Assembly: GCF_035046485.1 (NCBI RefSeq)
Contig: NC_085137.1
Coordinates: forward strand, 4,255,977-4,319,976
DNA from: Aedes albopictus
Lineage: Eukaryota > Arthropoda > Insecta > Diptera > Culicidae
Direction: 5' to 3'
Length of the DNA: 64,000 nucleotides
Below, piece by piece: positions 45,367 through 57,540 of this stretch. The notes under the pieces were generated by a model. The model was not told the DNA's origin, ran no database searches, and saw nothing but the letters and a program-made list of their open reading frames with translations. The position numbers were made by a program, and so were the translations under genes. The first letter of the stretch is position 1. Each line of letters begins with the position of its first letter.

Positions 45367-45520
45367 TGCAGAAAACTCTGAACCAATTTTAAAGGAAATT
45401 TCTAAAAGCATTCTTGGAGGAATTTCTAAAGAAATTTTTAGATGAATTTCTGAATCAAGGGATTCCTGGAGTGTATTTCAAAATGTATTCGTGAAGGATT
45501 TTTTTTTGAATGAATAAAAT

Positions 45521-46719
45521 TGTTGAATCGACATTCTCGTACTCATCGTTCTACCATGGATAGAATATAAAAGTTAAATAATAGATATTCCTGGCATCAT
45601 CGGACCAAGTTCAACAGAGCCAATCGACGCCACGCCACGTCGTGATATCACAGTTCACAGTTCAAGCAACTTCAATTGAGCCAATCAAACTGAATATGTC
45701 GTTTAGCGCGTTTACTTCTTCCCTTTATCTTGCTTGCTTCCTTTCTCCGGTCGGTTCGGTCGCTAATCGAGCCGACTGCCAAGAGCTGCTAGCTCCCGAC
45801 AAGCTCCTACACTGCACTGGGTGCTTGGTTGGATTGGATATGTTTTCGCAACCATGACGACGACGGGCGTCGACATCACTACTAACCGAGCAGCAAAGCA
45901 AGGGGTGCGCCACTCTCGAATCCGTCACATACCATAAAATAGAACTGTGGAGTGCACTAATTTAGTCGATTACGTTTCATCACGATTGTTATGTTCCCGT
46001 TGTTGTTGGGCCAGCTGGAAGCTGGCTGTGCTGCTGTAGAGTGTCGATTTGTGTTTTCCATATTCCTCCGTGACAATCTTCAATCAGGCGGAGATCATTT
46101 CCTCATCTGTCGCGTTTCTTAATTTCTGTTTTTTTTTTCGTTTTCTGGTTGAGGGAGGAATTTTCCCATCATTCACCGTCACGGGATGGAAACCCTTTCT
46201 AGAAAAAAGCCATGCACGTGTTCCACCCGCAGCATTTTCAAGTACCTCTCCGGTTCAAGCATTTAAATCATGTGTAATAATATCCTTTCCTGTGGTGTGC
46301 GCATGTTCTCCTATCCTTTTGGCCTACGCGAGTGTTCGGAACTCTTCTCGGCAGAGATGCAAGATGCAAGTCAGTGACACTTTTCCCGAAGGGTGAGGGT
46401 GGTAGGCGAGGAACCGAAAGGCTCGTCGCCAAGGAACTGGAACAGCATGGCTGCTGCGTTTGGGAGAGCTGGAGAATGACGCCTGTTAGGATTGTTTGAA
46501 CATGTGGTTGCTTGCCTATCTATGTCCCTGCTAGATATCTGGTTTTACGTTAGATTTTACGTTATTCCTCGTTCGTTGTTTGTTTACAACAAACGGAATT
46601 GTGTTCGGCAGGATGCGGAAAGTTTCCCACGACTTGAGCCAGGATAAGAGAACCAAATGTTCAGTTCTGGACGATTTTTTTTAAATTTCCATTCGATCTT
46701 TTTATTGTAATTAAAATTC
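45521..46719. other. Stretch with no recognised gene
   Basis: A 115-codon open frame (46049-46396) is T-rich and has no recognisable motif. No exon structure is supported. Confidence 0.4.
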
Positions 46720-47830
46720 TCATGACCTTTTCAAGCATAAATTAACCAATAAAAGAAAATGGAATTTTACTATAAATGTATTTACCTTACCGGTCAGACT
46801 AAGGTCTGAGTATCCTCTGCTGAACATGAGAGTCGTCGGTCCATGGCTGTGTGTCTCCAGTTCCGCACTCTGCGGGTTCGCAGATCGTCCTCCACTTGAT
46901 CGACCCACGTAGCTCGCTGCACACCATGTCTTCTTGTACCGGTTGGATGACTCTCGAGAACCATTTTTGGTCGGGTTGCTATACGATATCTTGATGACGA
47001 GGCCTGTCCACCGTAGCCTCCCGATTCTCGCGGTGTGGACGATGGTTGGTTCTCTCAGCAGCTGATGCAGCTCGTGGTTCATTCGCCTTCTCCAAGTCCC
47101 GTCTTCCATCTGCTTTCACCCATGAATCCAGCCTGATATTGCCCCACGAACTCTCTTGCAATCGGTGATAGACGGCGGCATAAAATTTGAGAGAGTATCT
47201 TGTAGGCAGCGCTCAGTAGTGTGATCGTGCGGTAGTCCCCGCAATCCAACATGTCGCCCTTTTTGTAGATGGGACATACGATACCTTCCATCCATTTCAC
47301 CGATAATACTTCCTCCTCCCAAATCTTGGTAATGACCCAGTGTAGTGCTATCATCAGTGCTACTCCACCGCATTTCAGTAACTCGCTTGGTAGTTTATTT
47401 GCTCCAGCGGCTTTGTTGTTTCAACCGGCCAACCTTCTCCTCAATCTGTTGGAGGTTAATTGGAAATTTTTCGTCCTGTGCACTTACTCCAAGATCTGTT
47501 ACCACGCCACCTTTGGTGCTCGTAAAGTCGCCATTGAGGTGCTCATCGTAATGCTGCTGCCACCTCTCGACCACTCCACGCTCGCTCGTGAGAAAATTCA
47601 CGTGATTGTCTCGGCACATGTCGGCTTGTGGATCAAAGCCTCTGCGCGAGCGGTTTAGCTTCTCGTAGAACTTCCGTGTGTCCTTAGCGGTACAGCTCTT
47701 CCATCACTTCGCGATTTTGTTCTTCCTGTTGGCGCTTCTTTATCCGGAAGTATGAGTTCTGCCTGTATCGCACCTATCTGTAACGTGCCTCATTCGCTCT
47801 CGTACGGTGTTGCAACATTCTTGAGCCACT
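46720..47830 (-). mobile_element. RTE-like LINE with internal deletion of the RT core
   Basis: From 47830 down on the minus strand: linker MCRDNHVNFLTSERGVVERW then QHYDEHLNG (47620-47530), RT start (IVCPIYKKGDMLDCGDYRTI near 47290-47225) and REFVGQYQAGF (47155-47125). It then jumps directly to the C-terminal RWKTGLGEGE (47110-47080) and RIGRLRWTGLVIK (47030-46990). The catalytic palm is missing. The deletion joins points that correspond to positions about 847 and 80 of the copy at 1-915. It ends near 46720. Confidence 0.8.
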
Positions 47831-48068
47831 TCTACGCTACGCAGCTGCTTTATGGATATCTTTGCGGGGGAAGAAAGTGCTTTGGACTACAATACCGCGG
47901 GAGGCTGCAAAGTTTACGCATCGCTGGCCGGTTCCAAAAATGTTATAAACCATGTTTCAGTTTTGTTTTCATAGTGATCTTTTTAAATTTCTAGTTTTTA
48001 TTCTACCAAAGAACTTGTATATTTTGTATCATGTTTTCTCATGCATTATGACTTAGTTCATGTATGTA

Positions 48069-51000
48069 CAGGTATATCTCGATTTAGTGGACATTAAATC
48101 GAATTTTACATAAAATCGAAGCAACATTTTTTATTTTTTTTATTTAAATTTTATGCCAGAATGAACCAAACCATTTAAAAACTGCATGAAAATTGAGTTT
48201 TTGATAAAAGGCTCGGAGTTTTTGGCATATGTTCGTAATTCTCGCTAAATAACGAATAAACCCCCATCTCGCTATTTTGTTACGATCGAAATCTTTTGTC
48301 TTCAAAACTATGTATGGTTGATTGTAAAGCCAATATTTTAAGCAATGGACATACACAATAACGCTATTTGCATAAATGTCACAAAAATAGGAAAAAAAAT
48401 AAGAAATTCTTTAAGGGATTCCTTTGAAAATGTCTCTGAGGATTTATTTACCCTAGAACTTCATTACGAATTGCTTCATAAATTCCTCCTGGGATCCCAT
48501 CTGATATTCCTCAAGGGGCTCCTTCGGAGAGTTAGAGATTGGTGGTTACTAATTGTGCTGTATTTGTCGAACGATCTTTCTGTTTGTGTAGTGTAGGCTT
48601 GTGCCGCTATCTACTCGGTCGCCTTTTGTTGCAATTCTAAATTTAATGGAACCAACTCTTTTACGACGGTCTCCGAATAAAACTTCCCACCTCAAACCAT
48701 CATGTCACAGAGTATTTCATGAAACCTTCTATGTGTTCCTCCAGAAGAGTCACAAAAAATTATTTAACGAAATTTGACAAGAATTGCTTCACCAATTCCT
48801 ACATGATTCTTCACAAAACATTTCAGAGATTGTTTGAGAAATTACCCCAGGGATTACTCCAGAATTTCCTCTAGTTATTTATTCATAAATTTCCCAAGGC
48901 ATTCGTTCGGATAATCTTCTGAAGATTTCTTTGAGAATCTTCCAAAAATTTCTTCAGAAATTCTTGTAAAACATCTTATTATTGTTGTTTGCGGAGACTT
49001 TTCCGAGTATTCGGTCAAAAAGTCCTTCACGGATTCTTTCAAAACATCTTCCATTGATTCATTTGGGGAATTTCTTCAGAGATTTGTTTAAAAATTCATT
49101 TTATTCTATAAGTTTCTCAAATAATTCTTTAATTATTAAAAATTTCTCCAATTTTTTTCCAAAAAATTTATAAATTTCAGTAGAAATTCCTCTAGGGATT
49201 CTTACAAAAATACGTTTAGAGATATCTTTAGACATTTATTCAGAAATTTCTCCAGAGATTCCTTTATTAAAACTTTCTGCGATGCCTTTAGGAACTATTT
49301 TTTTGGAAATGTTTCAAGAGTTCCATCAAAAATTTGAACTGGGACTTCTTTGGAAATTCTTCCAAGGATTTCACCAATTCCCGCAATAACTTCCAATTTC
49401 TCCAGAACTTCCACTAGTGATTTCTCCAGAAGTTTCAGAATTTGTTGTGTATGATTTTTTTATAGGAATTTCTCCAAGGATGGGTTCAGAAAATCCTTCA
49501 GAGTTTCACCTTTTTTTCGAGACTTTTTTAGTTTTTTTTCCGAAAAATCCTTTGGAAATTCCTTAAAGCATTCTGTCAAACGATCCCCAAGTATTTATTT
49601 CAAAACACTCTCCGGGGTTTGCTTTAGAAATTGCTCCAGGGATTTTTTTTTATTATAATTTCTGTCAGAAAAACTTCCTTGGATTTCTCTAAAAAATCCT
49701 CCAGGGACTCTTAAAAAAATGTGATATCCATTCGGGAATTTTTTGCAGGGGTTCCTGTAGAAACTACCCTGGGGGTTCCTTCAGAAAATCTACCATGACT
49801 TTTGTTATAAATTAGACTAATCATTTTTTTTTTTCAAAAATAGCTCCAGAGATTTCTTTACAAATTTCTCCATTTATTTGGAAAATAAAACTTCCGCAGA
49901 TTTTTCGATAATTCTTTCATGGACCCTTGCTGAAATCCATCCTAGGATTTGTTTAAGATATATTTCACGAGTTCCTCGAAAAATCTTGGAAACTGCTTAT
50001 ATATTTACTTCAAAAAATCATCTAGGATATCCGAAATAAATTCAGTCAGCATTTTTTTTGTTCACAAAATCTTCTAGAGTTTCCTCTGGACTTAAGACTG
50101 TCATTTAGTAATTTCTCCAAGAACTCCTAAAAACAGTCTTGCACGGATAGCTTCCAAAAATGTTGCATGGGTTCAAAAAATTTTGGATAAATTGTTTTAG
50201 AAATTCATCTACGAATTTCTTCGGATTTCTTTATTAGCGATTTCTCCAGAAGTTTTTTGAAGAATTCATCTCGAAAACCTTCCTTGATGTTTCTCAAAAA
50301 TATTCCATGATTTTTTTAGAATATGATTCACGGATACATCGAAAATCAGAAACTCAAAATTTCTTCAAAATATTCTCAGAAGCTTTCGAAAGAACTGTCT
50401 CCAAGGATTACTTTAGAAATTCTACAGAAGATTATTATTATTAAGGATTCCCAAATTTATTCACATCCCTTTAGATATTGCTTCAAGACATATTTTATTT
50501 CCAGAAATACCTCTAAAGATTTCTTAAGAAAGTCTAAGGAAATCCTTCAAGGATTACTTCAGAAATTTTTCTATAGATTTTGCAGACTTTTACTGAGGAT
50601 TGCTATGGAGCTATGGAAAGACTGGAAGACATTCTTGCAGAGATTCCTGCAGAATTGGCACAGAGATTTCATCAGAAATTGCGCCGGTTATTCCTCTATA
50701 GGATTTTTTTTTTCAAAAATATTTCAAGAGGTTTTGTTAGGTATTCCACCAGGAGTTTCCAGGTATCCCTTCCGGAACTTCTTCAGAAAGTCCATCTATG
50801 AATTCTAAAATATAATCCTTTTTTTCAGAAAATCTTTTAGGAATTTATTTATAACTAGTTGTCCCGGCAAACGACATTCTGCCTGCCTATTATGTTTCTT
50901 GACATTTAGCTCTGGAAAAAAAATGGCCCACAAAGTGAAATTTCAATTTTTTTCGGTTTCGTTGCTTTTCCGGTTGATTTATACAATCATTTTTCCGTGC

Positions 51001-52734
51001 AAACACGTCGGGACCTTGCACGTATATAACAGTGAAAGAATTATGTCGATCTGTTGACCCGTTTCTGAGTCTATTGGTGACAAACAAACACCATTCCATT
51101 TTTATATATATCAAACGTTGTTCCATGGATTCTTTTAGAAGTTGTTCCAGCAGTTCCTTCAAGAATTGCTCAAGCGATTCCTTCAAAGATTCCTCCAGGA
51201 ACTCATCCTTGGTAATGTACAGGTGAACCCAAGTAACATTTTAAGTTTTGTTCGGCTCTATAAAAAATCTTAATGACCAATTTTATAAAATTTGCAATAA
51301 AACTGATTTATACATCAAAACCTCTTGATAACCTCTTTAAGAGCATCTTCCGGCTAAGTGGACCACTCTCGGAGAGGTTTTGCAAACCACATTAAGAGTA
51401 GCAATAAAACTGTTTTAAAATCTAGTTGAATTTTTTTCCATTCTCGAAAAGAGGTTATGATGATTGTCGTTGTTTTTCTTTCAACAAAAAATATGACAGC
51501 TCAAGATGCAGAGAAGTTTCTTCGATGGCACGTAAAGTTCAGGAGGATACATTATTCGTAAGTAGAAAGCGATCATTTCAAAGTAATATTTTAGTAGTTC
51601 TTGTGTTGGTAGGCTTATGCGCATTCAATTTTAGCGTGACTATTGGGGTTGCAGAAACATAACATTAATGCGCTTCGAAAATAGTGAATATTATCATCTT
51701 GGAATCAAATAAATCAACTTGTTATTTTAGTAAAACTATCTAGAATCACAAGAAAACTTAGCTGAGAGAATTATTTATGTGGGCATGTTACGGAAATGGC
51801 GGCAAACTATCAATTTATTGCAAATTTGAGCAAAATTAACTATTTTCAATTCACGTCAGCTAATTTTTCAATATGGCGACGACCATAATTAGCGAAAAAA
51901 AAACGAAAGCAATTTTACTTTTATGATGACCGCAATAATGCTAGCAGTGTGGTAGTTTCTGCTTTTTCACCAACAGATGTCGTTACTAATTGAACGGATC
52001 GCCTGTTGAGAGTTTGTTTTAGTTTTATTGTGGTAATAATAAATGCCAGAAGGTTTACATATCGAAGAGTTTTGTTTGCTCTTGAAATCTTGCTTTATGG
52101 ATATATCTTCAAGAATACTATTTAACATTTCATCAATGGTTTTCATAAAAGTAGTCATAAAGCTAAGTTTTAATTATTGCTGTAATGAAACCGTATTAAA
52201 AATCAAACAAAACCAATCAGCAAAGGAATTGTTACTTGGGAAGGGACGCTGATTTCGGGGAACCTTGACAAACTAGCACAACAAAATATCAGGAATATAA
52301 TACAATTTTCGGTGAGGAAGTAAGAACTGTCAAGTCAAAAGAAGTCAAAAATGTTGTCATTGCTAAAACATCTGTAATAAAATATCGCCAGAAAATCACC
52401 CCATATACTCCGCTCATCGTGATCATCGATAAAGCCAGGGATATTTATACATAAAACAATGAAGTCAGAAAGGGAAGTATGAGATTACGGTAAATATATA
52501 AAACAAAGTATGTCATGAAGTATACTTTGGCGCTAATATGGGTGCTTCACAAAACAATTTATTAAAATAAAGTGCTCCGCGTGTCAAAAGGATGAAAACC
52601 CCTGCATTATAAGCCATCATGATACAAACTGCAAGTTTTAAACTGATGAAATATTTAAAAAATTACCATTAAAAAAATGTACATAAAATCGAGGGTCTAT
52701 ATAATCGAGGGTCCACTAAATCCAGGTATACCTG
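48069..52734. mobile_element. Possible 4.67-kb TA-flanked inverted-repeat element
   Basis: The left end CAGGTATATCTCGATTTAGT (48069 on) and the right end, reading inwards CAGGTATACCTGGATTTAGT, are inverted repeats with few differences. They continue with GGAC and, further in, ACATAAAATCGA on both sides. TA flanks both ends. The ends resemble pogo/Tigger-type Tc1-mariner elements. The interior is mostly degenerate ~24-bp repeats (48.4-51.2 kb) plus AT-rich sequence. I see no transposase, so it is either a non-autonomous element that swallowed repeats or a coincidental pair of ends. Confidence 0.55.
48400..51230. repeat. Degenerate tract of ~24-bp units, pyrimidine-rich sense
   Basis: Words such as TTCCTCCAGAAG, GAAATTCTTGT and TTTCTCCAGAGATTTC recur in diverged form. 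It is the same family as the tracts at 12.5 and 43.5 kb, here inside the possible 4.67-kb element. Confidence 0.75.
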
Positions 52735-52736
52735 TA

Positions 52737-53288
52737 TGAGTTTCCATTGGAAACTTTCCAATGGTTTGCAATGGCTGTTACGCCATATTCACATGATTGT
52801 TAAAAAATATGTATCCAAAATAATACATTCGTCCTTCTACAATCCCGGCCTACCCCTGCGGGTGATTTCTCCTGTATCTGGAATAACTAATCTAGAGCTA
52901 ACTAGTATTATCAATATAATGTTACGTCAGAATGTTACATCTACAACTGAGAAACGGACACTCGGATGAAGGTCATCTACAGCTAGATATAATATGGTAA
53001 GTATATCAGATATTAACAACACAGTTTTCAACGAATATCAATGAACCGGGCCTAATCTCCTAAGGCAACATAATCGCCTAAAAATGTCAGCTGACGTCAT
53101 CCGCCACTCGCATTTGATTAAAACCGTGCCACCGGATCGTCATCCGCTTCGGTCGGTCCACGTCCTTATCCTCATCACCGCATCATCATCATCTAGGCGA
53201 ACAGCAGCGCGAACAACGTAAGCAAGGGTCTCTCTGACGACTCAACGACGGTGGTGTGGATTTGCCCCACAGACCTAAGTGTAACCCG
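52737..53288. other. Stretch with a CRE, no gene recognised
   Basis: A TGACGTCA palindrome lies at 53092-53099 (inside GTCAGCTGACGTCATCC), in sequence that becomes GC-richer towards 53.3 kb. It could belong to a promoter, but no exon is recognised. Confidence 0.3.
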
Positions 53289-53452
53289 ACGTCTCCACTA
53301 GACAGAAATGTCTTGCCATTTTGCTGGACAGATGTGTCATGACAGAAATGTTCTCTCGCTGTTTGCATGGAAAGCAGCGGTGTTGATCATTTCTGTTACG
53401 TTTTCTCTTTCTGGCAGCAAAATGGCAAGACATTTCAGACTAGTGGAGACGT
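53289..53452. mobile_element. 164-bp MITE with ~38-bp inverted ends
   Basis: Left ACGTCTCCACTAGACAGAAA and right complement ending CTAGTGGAGACGT; the similarity continues through TGTCTTGCCATTTTGCT. No clear target duplication. Confidence 0.75.
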
Positions 53453-53603
53453 GGGGTAAGTGGTGGAACTTGCTGTTACGTCGTCGTCACCGCTGCTGTT
53501 GTCTTGATCATTTGTGTACCTACCCGGCCCCGGTTCCATCCTCTCCAACCAACCGGGTACCTTCCTTAGCTCTGAGGTGCCAGTCCGGTACCTACTAATC
53601 GCG

Positions 53604-53623
53604 TGCTGCTGCTGCTGCTGCTG
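53604..53623. repeat. (TGC)n microsatellite
   Basis: Six to seven TGC units in a GC-rich stretch. Confidence 0.9.
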
Positions 53624-55106
53624 TGAAATGCATTAGCGCAGATCGAGCGGCGGCGTGGCGTGGCGAGCCCAACATCGCCGACTGGAGACGCAGCAGCTCG
53701 GCTCAGCTTAGGCTCTTGACATACTCTCACTCGAATAGGAAAACGGCGCGGCCTTTCAAACTTTGGTTCGGTTTCGTTCAAGCAGGAAAGAAAACACAAA
53801 ATAAAAACCAGAAAGCATAACAATGGCACTCGCTGGGGAGCTCTTGGGGTCTGTGGGAGGAGTTCAGGGGGGCTCAGCCAAGCTGGTTTTGTCGGTTCGC
53901 TGTGGGTTATGATGTAATATCTGATGGTGGTGGTGCTTTTTTCGGTACTCCGGAAAGCGGGACAAGATCAAGTTGGCCAGATAAGAAAACCGATCGATGA
54001 GGGGTGCGCGAGCGCGCTGTAACCGACAAAAAATCCGTGTCTGTGGTTATGAAAAAGGTGGAAACTGGGTTACGACGATTGACGTGGTGTGCCATCGGAG
54101 AGGCGGAAAATGGTTTTCTGGGGTGGATTGTAACCGGTCACAATTCGATAAGTGCCGTGATTAATTCGGTCATGCAGATCTAATGCACCTCTGTCGGTGT
54201 TACACACTAGGTTACAAGTCTTCTTTTCATCGCATAGGAGATGGGTCTGTCTCATCAACTTTGTACAGTTTGTCACAATTGATTCGAAAATTCTTCGATT
54301 GAGTAACACTATTTCAAACACCAACATCATAATCAACTTCCTTCCCTATGCGTTGACTAAAATGGATGATGCTGATGTTAACAGTGACCTACTCTTGATT
54401 CAGTGCGACCGGGTGTGTCGTGTTTACGTTGACATTTAAATTAGGAAAGACATCGGACACGACTCGTGCATCTTCTAGTCTTCTGAGCAGTGAGCAGTGC
54501 ATATAGATATAGAAGAAGCAGCATGTTGATCATCATATGGATGGGAGTTGATCTTTCACTTGTTCCGGTTTGAGTTATGCATCTCGAGCGAATTGTTGAA
54601 AGAGTTGTGACTTGTTACGAAATGGGATTTAGATAAACTGGTTAGTTCCCTGACTTTGCTCTACAACAGAGAAGCTGAAACTATGCGTTAAGCGAGACGT
54701 AAAATATAATTATTCTTATTTAGTGACTGTCAAACTTGTTAAAAGATTGAAAAGGTCGCAATATTATAAAAAGGCATCGATAATCAATCCGCCAGTCGCA
54801 GATTATCACTTATGAGAGCCGTGCTCTTTCGTCACTCGATGCGTGACTAGAGATTGTCACTTGTCAGATCGCAGTAAATGGAACACATGTGGAGAAGAAA
54901 CTTTGTCATCAGTGATAAACGGAAACAACAACTTATTGGCTCTTACCATGAGAAGAAAACTTGAAATCATTAGTTTCCTATGAATCGAACTTTCCTACCA
55001 TTATGTTTCGAGGCTGTTCATTTATAACGTAAGGTAAGGGAGTTGATAAACGTACTTCACATGATCAAAACTCAATTTAAAATTTTAAAACTTTAAATAG
55101 AGAACT
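53624..55106. other. Stretch with no recognised gene
   Basis: Short overlapping open frames only; no motif or splice structure recognised. Confidence 0.45.
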
Positions 55107-55119
55107 AAAATGTTGTGTT

Positions 55120-55388
55120 GGGGTCTCCAGTTAGCCTAGTGGTTAAGGCTATGGATCGCCAATCCGGAGACGACGGGTTCAATTCCCGTTCCGGTCTGGA
55201 AAATTTTCTCAACTCCCTGGGCATAGAGTATCATTGTGCTTGCCTCACAATATACAAATTCATGCAATGGCAGGCAAAGAAAGCCCTTCAATTAATAACT
55301 GTGGAAGTGCGCAAAGATTCTCTAAGTTGGAGCGAGGCAGGCCAAGTCCCAGTGCGGACGTAGAGCCAGAAAGAAGAAGAAGAAGAAG
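55120..55388 (+). mobile_element. tRNA-derived SINE, 269 bp, with 13-bp target duplication
   Basis: AAAATGTTGTGTT is duplicated exactly at 55107-55119 and 55389-55401. The head has A box TAGCCTAGTGG (55132-55142) and B box GGTTCAATTCC (55176-55186). The body shares TTAATAACTGTGGAAGTGC and a CCAGTGCGGACGTAGAGCCA-like end with the SINE at 45073-45366. The tail is GAAGAAGAAG. The head differs from that of the other SINE. Sharp duplication and intact boxes suggest a fairly recent insertion. Confidence 0.92.
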
Positions 55389-55639
55389 AAAATGTTGTGT
55401 TTGGGTAAGCATTTGAAATTTTTCGTCTCACATGTTTGGAACAGCGACTCTTGTTTTTGTTCCCCTGTTGGGGAAAATAAGCTGCGTCCAATAGGCTGAA
55501 CTTTTGTGGCATGTCCCGTTTTGATATTCGCATCAAGCCAGCTAAATACCATGTGTCAAGTAATCAGATTCTGCCACGATGCCAGTCAGGTGCAATAGAA
55601 TTTATAAACTCCAAAACCTTCCCAGGTTCTGCATGCCAG

Positions 55640-57540
55640 ATCTAACTGGGTTGCAAGCAACCACTATTTAGAAATCTTTGGCTGCGCGTGTATAAAGCAC
55701 CACAACTGCAAAGCAGATGTTCCGAGGTTTCACGTTCCGTATTACAGAAACGACAGATATCATTCTGAATCTGGCCAATATTTTTTAAGTGATACCTGCT
55801 CGGGCAGTGTCCAGTTACTCTCTTGTTGAGCTCCAACAGCTTTTTGGTTTTATAAGCATTTGGTTTTATGAATCGTTTGACTGATTGCAATTTTTGGCAT
55901 CCATCCAAGTTGGATATCACCCTCTGCTCAGCCCAGCATTTCAGGTCCATTTTTATTATACAGTTTGATGTATCACAGAATGGTTCTGGGCCAGCAAACT
56001 GTAAATTGGATCCACTTTTAGAAAGCTCGTCTGCCATTTTATTCCCTTCAATGCCACAGTGACCTGGAACCCAGTTAAAAGTTTACTGAGGCCCTTTGGC
56101 ATAGCCTGCGCAGTTAAAGAATGCATTCCCAGACAAGTTTTGAAGTACATTTGTAAGCGCACAATGCTTTTAGTGCAGCTTGACTATCTGAGAAAATACA
56201 AATATTTGCATATCTATATTTTCTCTCAATGCAGATATTTGCGCATTTCAAAATAGCAAGAATCTCTGATTGAAACACCGTACACAGAAAAAAATATGTA
56301 ATTAAAATTCAGCAAGAAATCATGCACATAAAGGGAATGCTAGAGTTAGTGCACTTTTACATGAGATTTAATGTAAAATTACATTATCATCGTGTAAATT
56401 TGCGCCAACCATCGCGTAAACCATCATGGACTCCAACCGGTTACGTGACTATTAGCGGAAATTTACACGATTGTAACTTAATTTTACATGATATCTCATG
56501 TAAATATGCACTAACTCTAGTATTCCAATTATGTTCATGATATCTCGCTGAATTTTACATGAATATTTTTTTCTGTGTATGATAGTGTCCCATCGCCACT
56601 GAAATTTGTATTCCTGGGCCGTAGATTCCTGCTCCCGTTTTTATTCCAACTTTTGAGTCATCTGAATAGAATTTGATTGATCCTTGACGAACAGTGGGAC
56701 CTCCGACTTCCCAATCTGCGCGAGTAGTTTCGTGCAACTTGTAAGGAACATCATGGTTCTCCACAGGTTTCATCCAGTCTTTAATCATTTTCATTACAGG
56801 CCTATTTTGGAAGTATTGTGAAATGCTCAGGTGACCTACAAGATCACCTGGTATAAACTTTTCAACTCGTTCAAGCCACAGCAATTCCTTTTCTGCTTCT
56901 AATTGCACGTACTCGCGCAAAGGTATCAGATTGAGAATCGCATCTAAAGCTTTTGATGGAGTGCTTCGCATCGTTCCTGTAACAGCAATGGACGCAAGAC
57001 GTTGAATTTTCGCAAGCTTTGATTGCGTGGTAGCCTCTTTTGTTTTTGGATGTGCCGTAACCGTTGACTTACAAGATTGATAAGCAAACTGGAAGTCAGA
57101 TAGGGGTTGCTCTTTTATGTAAGATGAATTGATAAAATCCTTCAAAACCTTTTCCATAGTCTTCAGAGTCTTCAGCAAAACTGAAGAAAGACTAATTGGC
57201 CTGTATGCTTTCGGATGCGTCTTGTCTCGCTTCCACTTTTTTGTATAAAGATAACTTTTGCAAGTCTCCATTTTGATGGAACGTAATTCAATCTTAAACT
57301 AGCCTTGAACATCTCAATTAGTGATGGAACCAACACCGCTTCTCCATTTTGAATCAGTACTGGAAATATTCCATCAACTCCTGCAGATTTAAAAGGCTGG
57401 AATGGAACTCTAGCCTTCGTGAAGATTTCATCAGCTAAATCTGAGGCGGTGTTTATTGTACTAGTTGACTTCGAAGAGTTTATACGGCGACTTGGTAGGG
57501 GCCCCGAGCTGTATAACAACGTGAAGCAGCAAATCAAGGA
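55640..57540 (-). mobile_element. RNase H-bearing LINE (I-like), RT core deleted
   Basis: From 57540 down: RT start with FKSAGVDGIFPVLIQNG (57400-57345) and SLRLNYVPSKWRLAKVIFIQ, RPISLSSVLLKTL (57210-57170) and DFQFAYQSCKSTVTA (57100-57055). It then passes directly to the post-RT region KLAKIQRLASIAVTGTMRST (57020-56960), so the catalytic palm is missing. RNase H follows: IKFYSDDSKVGIKTGAGIYG (56680-56610), then after a MITE VFQSEILAILKCANI (56275-56230) and IFSDSQAALKAL (56210-56165). It ends with MADELSKSGS (56035) and the C-terminal CRFCNTERETSEHLLCSCGA motif (55765-55700). Confidence 0.82.
56283..56577. mobile_element. 295-bp TA-flanked MITE inside an RNase H domain
   Basis: TA at 56281-56282 and 56578-56579 flank perfect inverted ends CACAGAAAAAAATAT. 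The interior has further inverted blocks, such as TAGAGTTAGTGCA with TGCACTAACTCTA, and several TTACATG words. Removing it joins the two halves of the RNase H reading frame. Confidence 0.88.

Larger units (their letters stand above)
43500..45520. repeat. Degenerate tract of ~24-bp units, purine-rich sense
   Basis: Diverged units of the type GGAATCTCTGAAGAAACTTC plus TGGA. Unit boundaries near the left end are 21-26 bp apart. A GC-rich block (44567-44665) and a SINE (45073-45366) interrupt it. Confidence 0.75.

Noticed and set aside
46049..46396. 115-codon plus-strand frame
   Set aside because: T-rich, no recognisable family, no exon context.
55120..55195. True tRNA gene
   Set aside because: A and B boxes are present, but the acceptor and anticodon arms are poor, a SINE body follows, and a 13-bp target duplication brackets the whole unit.
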